A stretch of DNA of 64,000 nucleotides, from contig DIKO01000105.1 in assembly GCA_002423615.1 (NCBI GenBank), positions 4,705 to 68,704 of the forward strand, read 5' to 3'. The position numbers and the translations under genes were made by a program. This document shows positions 19,515 through 28,092 of the stretch, one piece after another (the stretch's first letter is position 1; each line of letters starts with the position of its first letter). Below the pieces are notes generated by a model. The model was not told the DNA's origin. It worked only from the letters and a program-made list of their open reading frames with translations, and searched no databases. Source of the stretch: Desulfobacteraceae bacterium UBA5616. GTDB taxonomy: Bacteria > Desulfobacterota > Desulfobacteria > Desulfobacterales > UBA5616.

Positions 19515-19827
19515 CTGGAATTTATTTACAGACATTTTTAACTTATTAAATTAATGGTTATTTTATTTTATCACCCTATTAGCGAATTTTTAGCGGAAAG
19601 CTATTTGTCGATTTTTTTTACATCCTGTAAACGAATGAAACAGGAAAAAAATGCTTCATCTTGCTGAAACTTAAATTCTTCATGGAGGTTAATGTGACAT
19701 TCGGACGCCCCTACGGCCGAGCGGGAAGTTGACGTTTTCATACCGATTCTGTAAGATAAATTTATTTTTGGGAATCCAACATGTAAATCGCGTTATTCCG
19801 GGATCTTGCAAAAGGAGGGCTTGCAGC

Positions 19828-20652
19828 ATGAAAAACGAACTTGAAAAATACAGAACCATGGGGGAACAACTGGAAAAATATATCCGCCCGGCCACATTTC
19901 CCCTTGCGGTGAAGTTGCTCAAAAATAATACCCCTGTCGACTTTCCGTATAAAAACCCGTCAAGGGATCTGGGACTTCAGAATTTTGTGTGCCAGAATTT
20001 CAAAATGGCCCGCTCATACGGATGGACCATCAAGATAGGTCCGGAGGATATCAACTGCAGAAGCGCACGTGCCATTTACCGGTGGGATAACGCTTCCGGA
20101 GATGTTTCCGGGGGCTTGAGAGAATTCGCGGTCGGGCTGTATGGGAAGGATTCGGATACCCTGGATAAATCCTTGAAAAATCTCTATCCGGTAGAAGAGG
20201 AAATCAGCGGCCTGGTCATATCTCCGCTGACCCGGACAAAAGTGATTCCCGATGTGGTCCAGGTGTATTGTCTCCCAGCCCAGGCCATGCGGCTGATCCA
20301 GGGGTATTTGTACCATGAGGGAGGCGTCCTTGAATTCACCGCAGCGGGCAGAACAGGTTCCTGCCATGAAGGAATCACCAAACCTATGATAACACGGAAA
20401 CCGCAGTTGGTCATCCTGGGGAACGGGGATCGTGTATGGGGTGGTGCACAGGATTCCGAGGTAATGTTTTCGTGTCCGAGAGAAAAACTCGAAATCCTCA
20501 TGGACGGTTTAAAAATGACTCATGATGCGGGCCTGCGGTATCCTGTTCCCGCTTATATGAACTACTCACCCGGTTTTCAGGAAAATTTTGAGGAAGCAGC
20601 CCTGAAGCGATCCGGTGTAACGCTGGTCAAAAAGGACACAGGAGACCGGTAA
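19828..20652 (+). CDS. DUF169 family protein
   Basis: A 274-residue soluble protein of the DUF169 type, recognised from LEKYIRPATFPLAVKLL at the N-terminus, a conserved cysteine region (FVCQNFKMAR, then EDINCRSARAIY), the central VQVYCLPAQAMRLIQGYLY and the GRTGSCHEGITKP segment. The family is widespread in anaerobes and methanogens and has no established reaction. The start is set at ATG 19828, which has AAAGGAGG at the right distance; the frame extends upstream without a better site. Nothing in its neighbourhood fixes its role. Confidence 0.85.
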   Translation: MKNELEKYRTMGEQLEKYIRPATFPLAVKLLKNNTPVDFPYKNPSRDLGLQNFVCQNFKMARSYGWTIKIGPEDINCRSARAIYRWDNASGDVSGGLREFAVGLYGKDSDTLDKSLKNLYPVEEEISGLVISPLTRTKVIPDVVQVYCLPAQAMRLIQGYLYHEGGVLEFTAAGRTGSCHEGITKPMITRKPQLVILGNGDRVWGGAQDSEVMFSCPREKLEILMDGLKMTHDAGLRYPVPAYMNYSPGFQENFEEAALKRSGVTLVKKDTGDR

Positions 20653-20681
20653 GCGCCTCCACCGGTATCGTCGCTGGAGAC

Positions 20682-21098
20682 TCAAATTTTCCAGTCCATG
20701 GTTTCCTCATCCCGCCTGTGCTTTAAGGCCCTGTGCAATCCTTCGATCACACCCTTTAAATGAATGTATTCCTCCCGGTTCAGTTGTTTGATATCCATGA
20801 GTCTCTTCAATATCTCCCGAGCTTCCTGCCTGTCTGACACATACACAGACTGCTCTTCGTTGGTCTGGTTGGAAGGAACAGGTCTTGTCATTTCTCCCTT
20901 GCCGGATAAAAGCCATTCTTCATTGATATTGAACTGCAGACAAATCAGTTTTATGAGCGCCCGGCTTGCCTGCTTTTTTCCGCTTTCTAGTTGAGAGACA
21001 TGAGAGGGATCCACACCCAAAGATTCAGCAAATATTTTCTGAGTAACTTTAATCGCCTTTCGAACCTCTCTAAATCTGTCATGGAAAGTTCCGTTCAT
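20682..21098 (-). CDS. XRE-family transcriptional regulator
   Basis: A 138-residue protein with an N-terminal helix-turn-helix of the phage-repressor type (VTQKIFAESLGVDPSHVSQL, then ESGKKQASRALIKLICLQF) followed by the INEEWLLSGKGE tail seen in many such regulators, then a polar linker and a short helical C-terminal segment. The palindrome GACATGATATGTC at 21130-21142, upstream of its start, is a plausible autoregulatory operator. Confidence 0.9.
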   Translation of the reverse strand: MNGTFHDRFREVRKAIKVTQKIFAESLGVDPSHVSQLESGKKQASRALIKLICLQFNINEEWLLSGKGEMTRPVPSNQTNEEQSVYVSDRQEAREILKRLMDIKQLNREEYIHLKGVIEGLHRALKHRRDEETMDWKI

Positions 21099-21127
21099 GG
21101 TTTTTTGTTTTCCAAGTCATTTTTTGC

Positions 21128-21155
21128 TTGACATGATATGTCTTTGTAATATATT
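21128..21155 (+). promoter_or_regulatory. Promoter TTGACA-N16-TATATT with a GACAT-GAT-ATGTC palindrome
   Basis: TTGACA (21128-21133) and TATATT (21150-21155) are 16 bases apart on the plus strand. The perfect palindrome GACAT-GAT-ATGTC (21130-21142) overlaps the -35 box and lies just upstream of the divergent XRE gene. It would drive a leader of about 340 bases before the P-loop gene at 21505. Confidence 0.55.
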
Positions 21156-21277
21156 TATTTACCTGGACAATTATGACAACCACTCAAAAAAGGTAAAAAG
21201 CGTACATACTTCTTCCCGGTTCGGTGGAAAAAACACCCCCGAACAGCCGGGCGGAATCCGGAGCAATTGAACACGAA

Positions 21278-21358
21278 AAAAGCGGGCGGCTTTTTGGGCG
21301 CTCGTTTTTTCCCGTCCTCTGGTCAGGGTCTTAGCCGGCGCTTTCACCCTACCAGAGG
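21278..21358 (+). other. Two successive stem-loops in the leader before the P-loop gene
   Basis: First, AAAAAAGCGGGCG (from 21284) can pair with CGCTCGTTTTTT with one bulge, a terminator-like shape on either strand. Second, CCTCTGGT-C-AGGGT (21316-21329) pairs with ACCCT-ACCAGAGG (21346-21358) with one bulged C and a 16-base loop. I recognise no known riboswitch class. They could form an attenuator; the remaining leader (21359-21504) holds no gene. Confidence 0.4.
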
Positions 21359-21504
21359 CCGGGTTTTAATTTCAAGGTAAAATTCCGACCTCTTTGACGG
21401 TCTTCGGAAGGCTTTAACATGGGGAAAAGACATCAGGCCGAGGGCGACAGTAAAAGCCCATCATCAATGGCCTGCACAACGCATTATCCGGAGCAAGGCG
21501 AATC

Positions 21505-22041
21505 ATGAAAATCGGCATCATGGGAACCCACGGCATCGGCAAAACTTACATGGCTATCAATCTTGCCGGGTTCATCAAATCCATGGACTCCACCCGGAAA
21601 ATCGGGATTCTCCCCAAACAGACAAGATCCTGCCCGTTTCCGGTGAATGAAAACATGTCCGAAGCATCACAGGCCTGGCTTTTCCATACTCAGATCAAGG
21701 CCGAACTGGAAGTCATGCCCATTTACGACACTCTGATTTGTGACCATACCGTAATGGATTTTCTGGCCTATGCCATGTGGGCCGAACTGGACGATTTCGC
21801 GCATCGGTATATGAGTCTGGCCATGGATTGGTTTAAAACCTACGATCAGGTGATCTGGCTAAGGCCCCGGGTAGACGACGATTTTCCGGAAAATGACGGG
21901 TTCCGGTCCGAAAGCCGGCTCTTCCAGGTCGGCATTGATCTGAAACTTGACGCCATGGTCATCGACTACCGCCTTCCGGTCATCAGCAACCGAAATGCAG
22001 CGTGGCTGGGGATTGACCTGCTGAAGGTACTGGGGTTTTGA
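21505..22041 (+). CDS. P-loop NTPase, NadR/AAA_28-like, function unknown
   Basis: A 178-residue protein beginning with a Walker A loop (MGTHGIGKT, residues 6-14) like that of NadR-type kinases and AAA_28 proteins. A later IYDTLICDHTVMDFL strand provides a Walker-B-like Asp and YDQVIWLRPR resembles the lid region of small kinases. It is shorter than a full NadR and lacks a nucleotidyltransferase domain. It could be a small-molecule kinase or deoxynucleoside-kinase-like protein; the substrate cannot be told. Confidence 0.75.
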   Translation: MKIGIMGTHGIGKTYMAINLAGFIKSMDSTRKIGILPKQTRSCPFPVNENMSEASQAWLFHTQIKAELEVMPIYDTLICDHTVMDFLAYAMWAELDDFAHRYMSLAMDWFKTYDQVIWLRPRVDDDFPENDGFRSESRLFQVGIDLKLDAMVIDYRLPVISNRNAAWLGIDLLKVLGF

Positions 22042-22139
22042 AGTAGATGAGTCGAGACCGTAAAGTTCCCGGGGTGCCGTCAAAAAGAAAAAAACGACGT
22101 ATATCAATTCAGCGGTTCTGGCTCCATCACCCGTTTTTT

Positions 22140-23030
22140 CTATTCCGTATGATGGGAAATATATTTTCCGATGACTTCAATAGCCTCTCTGGCCTCGGGT
22201 AAAATATCGGCGAAAGCGTGCCAGACATGAAACATATCCGGCCATGGCTCAAAAGTCACCTCCACACCGGCCTCTTTTGCCTTTTTCACCAGTCGGACAC
22301 TGTCATCCATTAATATTTCAGCGGTCCCGACCTGGATGAGCATGGGAGGAAAGTTGGAAAAATCCGCATACAGGGGAGAAGCCAGTGGAGTTCGGGGATC
22401 CTCTCCGTTCAAATAAACCTTTGCCATTTCAGTTGCCCCCTCCCGTCGCACCATGGGATCGATTTCAGCCCTGGAAATCAGGGATTCCCCGGTCATTGCC
22501 AAATCCGTCCAGGGAGATATACAGACAGCCGCAGCAGGTAAAGGAATACCCTTTCCCCTTAAATTGATCACCGTACTTAATGTAAGACCTCCGCCTGCAG
22601 AGTCTCCTGCGATGACCGTCTTTTCCGGGGAAATCTTTTCCCTGATGAGCCATCTGAAGACGTTTGTCGCATCGTCCACAGCGGCCGGGAAAGGATGTTC
22701 CGGCGCCAGCCGGTAATCGATTACAAGACCCCGTGTTCGTGAGGCTTCAGCAATACGGGCTACCATGGCCCTGTGGGTACTGATGGAGCCCATAACATAG
22801 CCGCCGCCATGCAGGTACAAAACCACTGCGTCCGGACGAGCATTCTTGGGGACCACCCATTCGGCAGGTATCCCTCCGGCATCGACGGGATTGCACACGA
22901 GGTTTTCAGGAAGAGTTTGCAGAAAAGCGGCTTTTTCCATGTCGGACCGCATTTCGGCGATGTCCATCGTTTCTCTTTGGGGAATGGATTTTAACAATGC
23001 GATGACCTGATCCAGTTCTTTGCTCGGCAT
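22140..23030 (-). CDS. Alpha/beta-hydrolase, hormone-sensitive-lipase (GDXG) family
   Basis: A 296-residue esterase of the HSL family. The oxyanion-hole motif HGGG is at residues 74-77 and the nucleophile elbow GDSAGGG has Ser144. The acid is likely the Asp in ILMDDSVRL and the His lies in DMFHVWHAF. No signal peptide is visible, so it is cytosolic. Such enzymes hydrolyse short-chain esters. It stands alone between an Fe-S protein gene and the P-loop gene, and the substrate is unknown. Confidence 0.92.
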   Translation of the reverse strand: MPSKELDQVIALLKSIPQRETMDIAEMRSDMEKAAFLQTLPENLVCNPVDAGGIPAEWVVPKNARPDAVVLYLHGGGYVMGSISTHRAMVARIAEASRTRGLVIDYRLAPEHPFPAAVDDATNVFRWLIREKISPEKTVIAGDSAGGGLTLSTVINLRGKGIPLPAAAVCISPWTDLAMTGESLISRAEIDPMVRREGATEMAKVYLNGEDPRTPLASPLYADFSNFPPMLIQVGTAEILMDDSVRLVKKAKEAGVEVTFEPWPDMFHVWHAFADILPEAREAIEVIGKYISHHTE

Positions 23031-23147
23031 AGTATCTCCTTATTGGATAACGGAACGCCATGGTAACCCGTAAATCTGGCAGCGATGCAGCCGTATTTCA
23101 AGGAGTTGGTGTCCAGCCACAACAAAACGGCATTTATGCAGCGTGTT

Positions 23148-23960
23148 CTACCCGATATCCACTATTTCTAAAAACCGTTTGATCGTTTTATCCACATAGG
23201 CTGCATCATCTATTGTTATTTTAATCGCACTTTCCGGGCAAATATCGGCGCAACGGCCGCAAGCCCGGCATTCCGGATCATTGATTACAGCCCGATCCTC
23301 CCCCAATGCTATGGCGTTAAAAATACATACCGCTTCCTCAACGCAGGTACCGCATGCCACGCAGTCATCCGTAACCCGTATGCTGACCCCCGGCATACAC
23401 TTGACTTTTTTCCCTGATTCACCGGGCATGTGCTGCGCCACCCGATGGAGACAGCAGCAGGGACAGCAATTGCAGACGGTGAGAAGTTTCTCCTCGGGCT
23501 CGATTTCAAGCCACAGGATGTCCAGCTTGTCCCGGCCGATGAGATGGATCAGGCCGGCATCGCGGCATTTCCGGGCGTATTCAAGAGCCTCCTCCACGCC
23601 CACCTGTCGACCCAGTTCGGGATGAATCCGGGATGCGGCATCCCCCAGGAAAAGGCATCCGTATTCAATGGGATAATCTTTGCATTCCATCGCTTCACGG
23701 CAAATGCAGAAATTCATGATGCACCGGTGGCTCGCTTTTTCAATAAAATAGGCGAGGGCGTCGGAAGGCATGACCGATCCATCGGCAGGGTAAATGTTTT
23801 CGTTCACCTCCACAACGCGGTCCATTGGAAGATAGGCCATATCGTCATGAGGAAAACAATAAAGATCCGGATCGCCGCCGGCAGGGTCTCTCGGAAACCC
23901 CTCACGAACGATCAGTAGCCGTTCTCTTTCTTTTACGTCTTTGATTTTTTCAATAATCAT
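23148..23960 (-). CDS. Cys-rich 4Fe-4S ferredoxin-domain protein
   Basis: A 270-residue protein. The C-terminal third carries two ferredoxin motifs: CVACGTCVEEAVC (one spacing expanded compared with CX2CX2CX3C) and CRACGRCADICP. The N-terminal two thirds has its own cysteine clusters, including MNFCICREAMEC, YGC and the dense CNCCPCCC block followed by LHRVAQH, which suggests at least one more metal or Fe-S site. Similar proteins occur in Desulfobacterota, but I know of no assigned reaction. It is probably a cytosolic electron carrier or reductase part. It stands alone. Confidence 0.8.
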   Translation of the reverse strand: MIIEKIKDVKERERLLIVREGFPRDPAGGDPDLYCFPHDDMAYLPMDRVVEVNENIYPADGSVMPSDALAYFIEKASHRCIMNFCICREAMECKDYPIEYGCLFLGDAASRIHPELGRQVGVEEALEYARKCRDAGLIHLIGRDKLDILWLEIEPEEKLLTVCNCCPCCCLHRVAQHMPGESGKKVKCMPGVSIRVTDDCVACGTCVEEAVCIFNAIALGEDRAVINDPECRACGRCADICPESAIKITIDDAAYVDKTIKRFLEIVDIG

Positions 23961-24095
23961 GGATTTTCCCCTTTATCACCGGTTTTACAAACAAGGCATC
24001 CATTGCTGACCCCGACATCGGGAGTTTTGCGGGCTTTTATTTGGATATGATTATCCTATACCAAACGAACCATAAAATTTAAAGAGGAATACCGG

Positions 24096-25367
24096 TTGAC
24101 TTCTCCCGGGCAGACGAATATAGGGAACCAGTTTGCTCAGTCCGGCAAAACAGGCACACCCACGCCAACCCGAAAACGAAATACAACCGTGACCCATTCC
24201 GCTAAAGCCAATATCAAGGTGCTTTTCGCTTTGACCCTGGTCCATTTCATGGGCGATTTTTACAGTTCCTTCATCAACCCCCTCTTTCCACTGTTCGTGG
24301 CCGGCCTGGGTCTGTCCCTGACCGAAATCGGGGTCATTGCCGGCATAAACCGGCTTCTGGCCTTTATCGTACAGCCCATGGTGGGCTACCTGTCGGATCG
24401 CCGTCCCAGCCGTGCATTTATTTTGGGAGGCCTTCTGCTCCCGGTGGTGTTCATCCCCCTCTCGGGCATCACGATAGGCTTCTGGACCCTTCTGGGAGCC
24501 ATCGCCATGGGCTCCATCGGTTCGTCCATGTTCCACCCGTCGGTAACCGGCATGGTTCCGGTTTATGCGGGCAACCGGTCAGGTTTTTCCATGTCGGTGT
24601 TCAATACCGGCGGAACTCTGGCCTTCGCCATAGGACCGTTGTTCGTCACCTGGTACGCCGCCGGTTTCGGACTTAACGCGCTGCCCTTGACCATGTTCTT
24701 CGGCCTCTTAGTGATGCTTTACCTCTACCGGGTGGTTCCGGCACCCCGGGACGAAGGTTTCAAAAACCTGGGGTTCATGCAAACACTGAGTGCCAGCCTC
24801 GGCAGCGTATGGAAGAGTGTGGCCCTGATCTGGGCCGTCATGTTCCTGCGGGCCGTCGTGGGCCAGTCTTTTCTCACTTTCATGCCCCTGCTCTATGTGC
24901 AGAAGGGATATTCCGTCGTATCAGCCGGGGTCATCTTTTCCCTGTTCACACTGGCCGGAACAGTGAGCGGCCTCGCGTCCGGGCTGATAGCGGATAGAAT
25001 CGGTTTCAAGCCGGTATTCATTGTCATCCACATGCTGATGGCCCCGGTCCTCTGGATTTTTTTGGGTCTGAAAGGTGCCTGGGTCTATCCGGGAGCCCTT
25101 CTGGCGGGAGGCATGGTTCTGGCGAGCCTTCCACTCGGCGTGGCCATGGCTCAGGAGATCGCGCCACGGGGGCGTTCCATGGTGGCCAGCCTGATGATGG
25201 GCTTTGCTTTCGGACTGGGCGGAGCGGTGTCCCCGGTCATCGGAAAACTGGCAGACCTGTACTCCATCCAATCGGTTCTCCTATGGGTATCTTTTCTGCC
25301 GCTCGCAACCCTGCCTTTTATCCTGCACTTCCCCCGGGTGCGAAACGGCTCCAGCACCACGGGATAA
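24096..25367 (+). CDS. Major facilitator superfamily transporter
   Basis: A 423-residue protein with about 12 hydrophobic helices. The loop between helices 2 and 3 has the MFS motif (GYLSDRRPSRAF), and a similar sequence recurs in the second half (GLIADRIGFKP). Overall layout resembles the fosmidomycin-resistance type MFS proteins. The start is the TTG at 24096, because AAAGAGGA precedes it by 7 bases; a GTG at codon 32, just before the first helix, is the alternative. Substrate unknown. Confidence 0.88.
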   Translation: MTSPGQTNIGNQFAQSGKTGTPTPTRKRNTTVTHSAKANIKVLFALTLVHFMGDFYSSFINPLFPLFVAGLGLSLTEIGVIAGINRLLAFIVQPMVGYLSDRRPSRAFILGGLLLPVVFIPLSGITIGFWTLLGAIAMGSIGSSMFHPSVTGMVPVYAGNRSGFSMSVFNTGGTLAFAIGPLFVTWYAAGFGLNALPLTMFFGLLVMLYLYRVVPAPRDEGFKNLGFMQTLSASLGSVWKSVALIWAVMFLRAVVGQSFLTFMPLLYVQKGYSVVSAGVIFSLFTLAGTVSGLASGLIADRIGFKPVFIVIHMLMAPVLWIFLGLKGAWVYPGALLAGGMVLASLPLGVAMAQEIAPRGRSMVASLMMGFAFGLGGAVSPVIGKLADLYSIQSVLLWVSFLPLATLPFILHFPRVRNGSSTTG

Positions 25368-25428
25368 AACAGGGATGAATGCGGCAACTGAATGATCAGA
25401 GCACCCGGTCCGGCTGGCCGGGTCCCTT

Positions 25429-25458
25429 GAGTTTTCGGACCGGGAGTTTTCGGACCGG
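25429..25458 (+). repeat. Perfect 15-bp tandem duplication
   Basis: GAGTTTTCGGACCGG occurs twice head to tail (25429-25443 and 25444-25458) between the convergent MFS and DUF4124 genes. A partial third copy, GAGTTTTC, lies a little downstream. Confidence 0.9.
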
Positions 25459-25470
25459 CATCAAATTGAA

Positions 25471-25965
25471 TCAAGGTGAGTTTTCAAGATAATGAATTTG
25501 TTTGCTGACTTCAAATATTTTCATCCTGGCTTTATGTGCGGAATCGTTTCTTTTGTTTTCAACGCATTCCCGTTCAATTTTTTTGAGTCGTTTCAAATCC
25601 CTCTTCAATAATTCGATCTCATTTTGTTTTCTGCTGTCTTCGGCCTCTTCCTCAATTTTTTTTAATAATCGCTTCTGGTTCCAATTATGTTTTTTAATGG
25701 CGTCATCGGTTTTAATCTCCCGGACTTCTTTATCCCAGTAATGGGCATCGATTTCTTTTTGATGAGCTTTGTCATCGATTTCCTGGTGTTCAATTTCATC
25801 CTCGATCTCGAGGTTATCGACATCGCCTCCGGGGACCTTGTTGGAATAATGTTTCAGGCCCTTTTCATCCGTCCAGGTATAAACCTGGGCTAAGGGAGAA
25901 GGAACCTTGAATAACATCAATGCGGCTGCAAAAAAAATACAAAATGTCCACCTGCCGGGTATCAT
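25471..25965 (-). CDS. DUF4124-domain exported protein
   Basis: A 164-residue protein. Residues 1-30 form a signal peptide (FCIFFAAALMLFKVPSPLAQ), directly followed by the DUF4124 start VYTWTDEKGLKHYSN. The rest is a long, highly charged helical region (KEIDAHYWDKEVREIKTDD and a lysine/glutamate-rich coiled coil). The start at 25965 is preferred because GAGGA precedes it and the signal peptide begins there; the frame continues upstream without hydrophobic sequence. Such proteins are periplasmic or envelope-associated; function unknown. Confidence 0.8.
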   Translation of the reverse strand: MIPGRWTFCIFFAAALMLFKVPSPLAQVYTWTDEKGLKHYSNKVPGGDVDNLEIEDEIEHQEIDDKAHQKEIDAHYWDKEVREIKTDDAIKKHNWNQKRLLKKIEEEAEDSRKQNEIELLKRDLKRLKKIERECVENKRNDSAHKARMKIFEVSKQIHYLENSP

Positions 25966-26207
25966 TGTTCCTCGCCTTTCATCTTTTTGAACAAGAGATA
26001 GGGGACGTTTTATTTTTAACCGGACTGAACTCACGAGAAGGCAGCAGAAAAGGTTCGCTGTCTGTTTGGTCCCGGATCCCATGGTTGAATTTTTTTAAAA
26101 TTATTTACAACATATAATTTTAATAACATTAATTTAATTAATATCAAAATGTCAATGTATTTCATACGTATTAAATATTTTTGTATTTTTTCAATTCCAT
26201 TAAAAGC

Positions 26208-26238
26208 GATACTCCATCTGCAGTGCAGGTGGAGTATC
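26208..26238 (-). terminator. Hairpin terminator after the acyl-CoA dehydrogenase gene
   Basis: GATACTCCATCTGC (26208-26221) pairs with GCAGGTGGAGTATC (26225-26238) over 14 bases, including one G.T pair, with loop AGT. On the minus strand it is followed by CGCTTTTAA. It lies 70 bases past the stop of the gene at 26311. The flanking gap 25966-26310 is AT-rich and otherwise empty. Confidence 0.6.
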
Positions 26239-26310
26239 ATCTTGATATTACAGCAATGTTTTCTCTGTCTTCAGATAAGGCCAAGGAAATTGAAATTGCT
26301 AAGGTTTTTC

Positions 26311-27561
26311 CTACCAGAGACCATATTTCTGAACTTCGGCACGTCCGACGACCATGTGGTGGACTTCATCCGGTCCATCGGCGAATCGCAGGTGTCTCAT
26401 ATCCGTATACATACCGGCAAGCGGCGTCCAATTCGATATGCCCGCTGCGCCATGAATCTGAATGGCCGCATCGATGATTTGGCAGACCTTCTCCGGAACC
26501 ATGGCCTTGACTGCGCTGACATAGACCCTGGCTTCCTTGTTACCCAGAACGTCCATTGCCTTGGCGGCCTGAAGAACCATCAAGCGCATGGCATCTATGT
26601 CGATACGCGCTCTTGAGATGACCTCCAGGTTCTTCCCCAGTTTGGCGAGGGGTTTACCGAATGCAATCCGGGTTGCAGCTCGCCGGACCATGAGTTCCAG
26701 TGCCTTCTCCGCCTTGCCGATGGAACGCATGCAGTGATGAATCCGTCCGGGGCCCAGGCGTACCTGAGAAATCTCAAAACCCCGGCCTTCGCCGAGGAGT
26801 ACGTTTCCCCTGGGTACGCGGACATTATTAAATCTGATGTGCATGTGTCCGCGGGGTGCGCCATCTTCTCCGAATACATGCATGGGTCCGAGAATTTCCA
26901 CGCCGGGAGTATCCATGGGCACCAGAATCTGCGATTGCTGCCGGGATGCGGGTGCATCCGGATTGGTTTTGACCATGGTGATCATGATCCTGCAGCGGGG
27001 ATCGCCGGCGCCTGAAATATAGTATTTTTCACCGTTGATGACCCAGTCATCGCCGTCGAGCACCGCGGTGGTGCTGACGTTTTTTGCGTCCGATGAAGCG
27101 ACATTCGGTTCGGTCATGGCATAAGCCGAACGAATCTCGCCGTTGAGCAAGGGTTTGAGCCATTTTTCCTTCTGCTCCTCGGTTCCCACTCTTTCCAGCA
27201 CTTCCATATTTCCGGTATCCGGCGCGCTGCAGTTCAGCGTTTCCGAGGCCAGCAGGGATTTGCCGAGTTCGGCGGCAATATACGCATAGTCGAGATTTGT
27301 CAGACCTCTTCCGATCTCCGAATCCGGCAGAAAAAAATTCCACAAGCCCGATTCTTTGGCCTTTTTCTTTGCGCCGTCGAGAAGCTCCAACTGACGCGGG
27401 TGCCAGGTCCAGCGATCTTTTTTTGCTTCCTGCAGTTGATGAAACTCCTCGCTGATCGGCTCCACATTTTCCTTAATGTGTCTTTTAACCGCATCCATAA
27501 GGGGTTGCGCCTGCGCCGACATCGCCAGATTGAATAACTCGGGTTTCAGATCAAAATTCAT
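26311..27561 (-). CDS. Acyl-CoA dehydrogenase (ACAD10/11-like)
   Basis: A 416-residue flavoenzyme. Signature blocks are AYAMTEPNVASSDAKN (FAD-binding), VINGEKYYISGAGDPRC, the GEGRGFEISQVRLGPGRIHH segment and IQIHGAAGISNWTPL near the end. The longer N-terminus with WTWHPRQLELLDGAK resembles the group related to ACAD10/ACAD11, whose genes are commonly neighbours of, or fused to, aminoglycoside-phosphotransferase-like genes; a remnant of such a gene lies just upstream at 27703-27971. It would use ETF as electron acceptor. The precise substrate is unknown. The start at 27561 is preceded by GGAGGAG. Confidence 0.95.
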   Translation of the reverse strand: MNFDLKPELFNLAMSAQAQPLMDAVKRHIKENVEPISEEFHQLQEAKKDRWTWHPRQLELLDGAKKKAKESGLWNFFLPDSEIGRGLTNLDYAYIAAELGKSLLASETLNCSAPDTGNMEVLERVGTEEQKEKWLKPLLNGEIRSAYAMTEPNVASSDAKNVSTTAVLDGDDWVINGEKYYISGAGDPRCRIMITMVKTNPDAPASRQQSQILVPMDTPGVEILGPMHVFGEDGAPRGHMHIRFNNVRVPRGNVLLGEGRGFEISQVRLGPGRIHHCMRSIGKAEKALELMVRRAATRIAFGKPLAKLGKNLEVISRARIDIDAMRLMVLQAAKAMDVLGNKEARVYVSAVKAMVPEKVCQIIDAAIQIHGAAGISNWTPLAGMYTDMRHLRFADGPDEVHHMVVGRAEVQKYGLW

Positions 27562-27702
27562 TTCAACTCCTCCATTTTTGAAAAACGATGAATATTTACT
27601 CGCGGCGCATTTCTGAAGACGTGTTCGGAATGCCCGCTTGCCGCAATTTTGGATAAACCGACGCTATCAAAAAAACCGGTCAGTTCCGGGGAAACTGTCT
27701 CC

Positions 27703-27971
27703 TTAATTCATTCGGTTAACCGCCTTTTCGGCCAGAACGAGGGATTCATCAATACGGTTGCGCAACATTTCCAGATCTATGCCTTCGGTGCTTTTCCTGC
27801 CTTCCATGTAGCGCGCCTACACACCATGGATAATGGCCGCCGATTTCCAGCGTTGGAGTGTCCGCCTTCCGGCCGGGTCCATTCAAATGGGGGTGTCAAA
27901 CCCATGATGTGATCTTTGATCCAGTTTTCTACTGCTGGAATATCAAATCCCTCGGCATGCCGATTTCCCAT
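27703..27971 (-). pseudogene. Remnant of an aminoglycoside-phosphotransferase-like gene
   Basis: From ATG 27971 the frame reads FDIPAVENWIKDHIMGL followed by FEWTRPEGGHSN, the typical N-terminus of the APH-like family that accompanies acyl-CoA dehydrogenases, then goes off after about 45 residues and stops at 27777. In another frame the tail GIDLEMLRNRIDESLVLAEK leads to a stop at 27703. The catalytic core, about 250 residues in this family, is missing, so the gene has suffered a large internal deletion with frame change. The rest of the 531-bp gap (27562-28092) holds no other gene. Confidence 0.6.
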
Positions 27972-28092
27972 GATGAATCCTCTTTGGCCGGTATCAGGGG
28001 GCCCGCCATTTTTTCGTGAATGTCATGACCTTAATAAAATCCCTACTCCAGGCGGATATAGGAATCAAGGGGTACGCCGGAACGATATCGCA

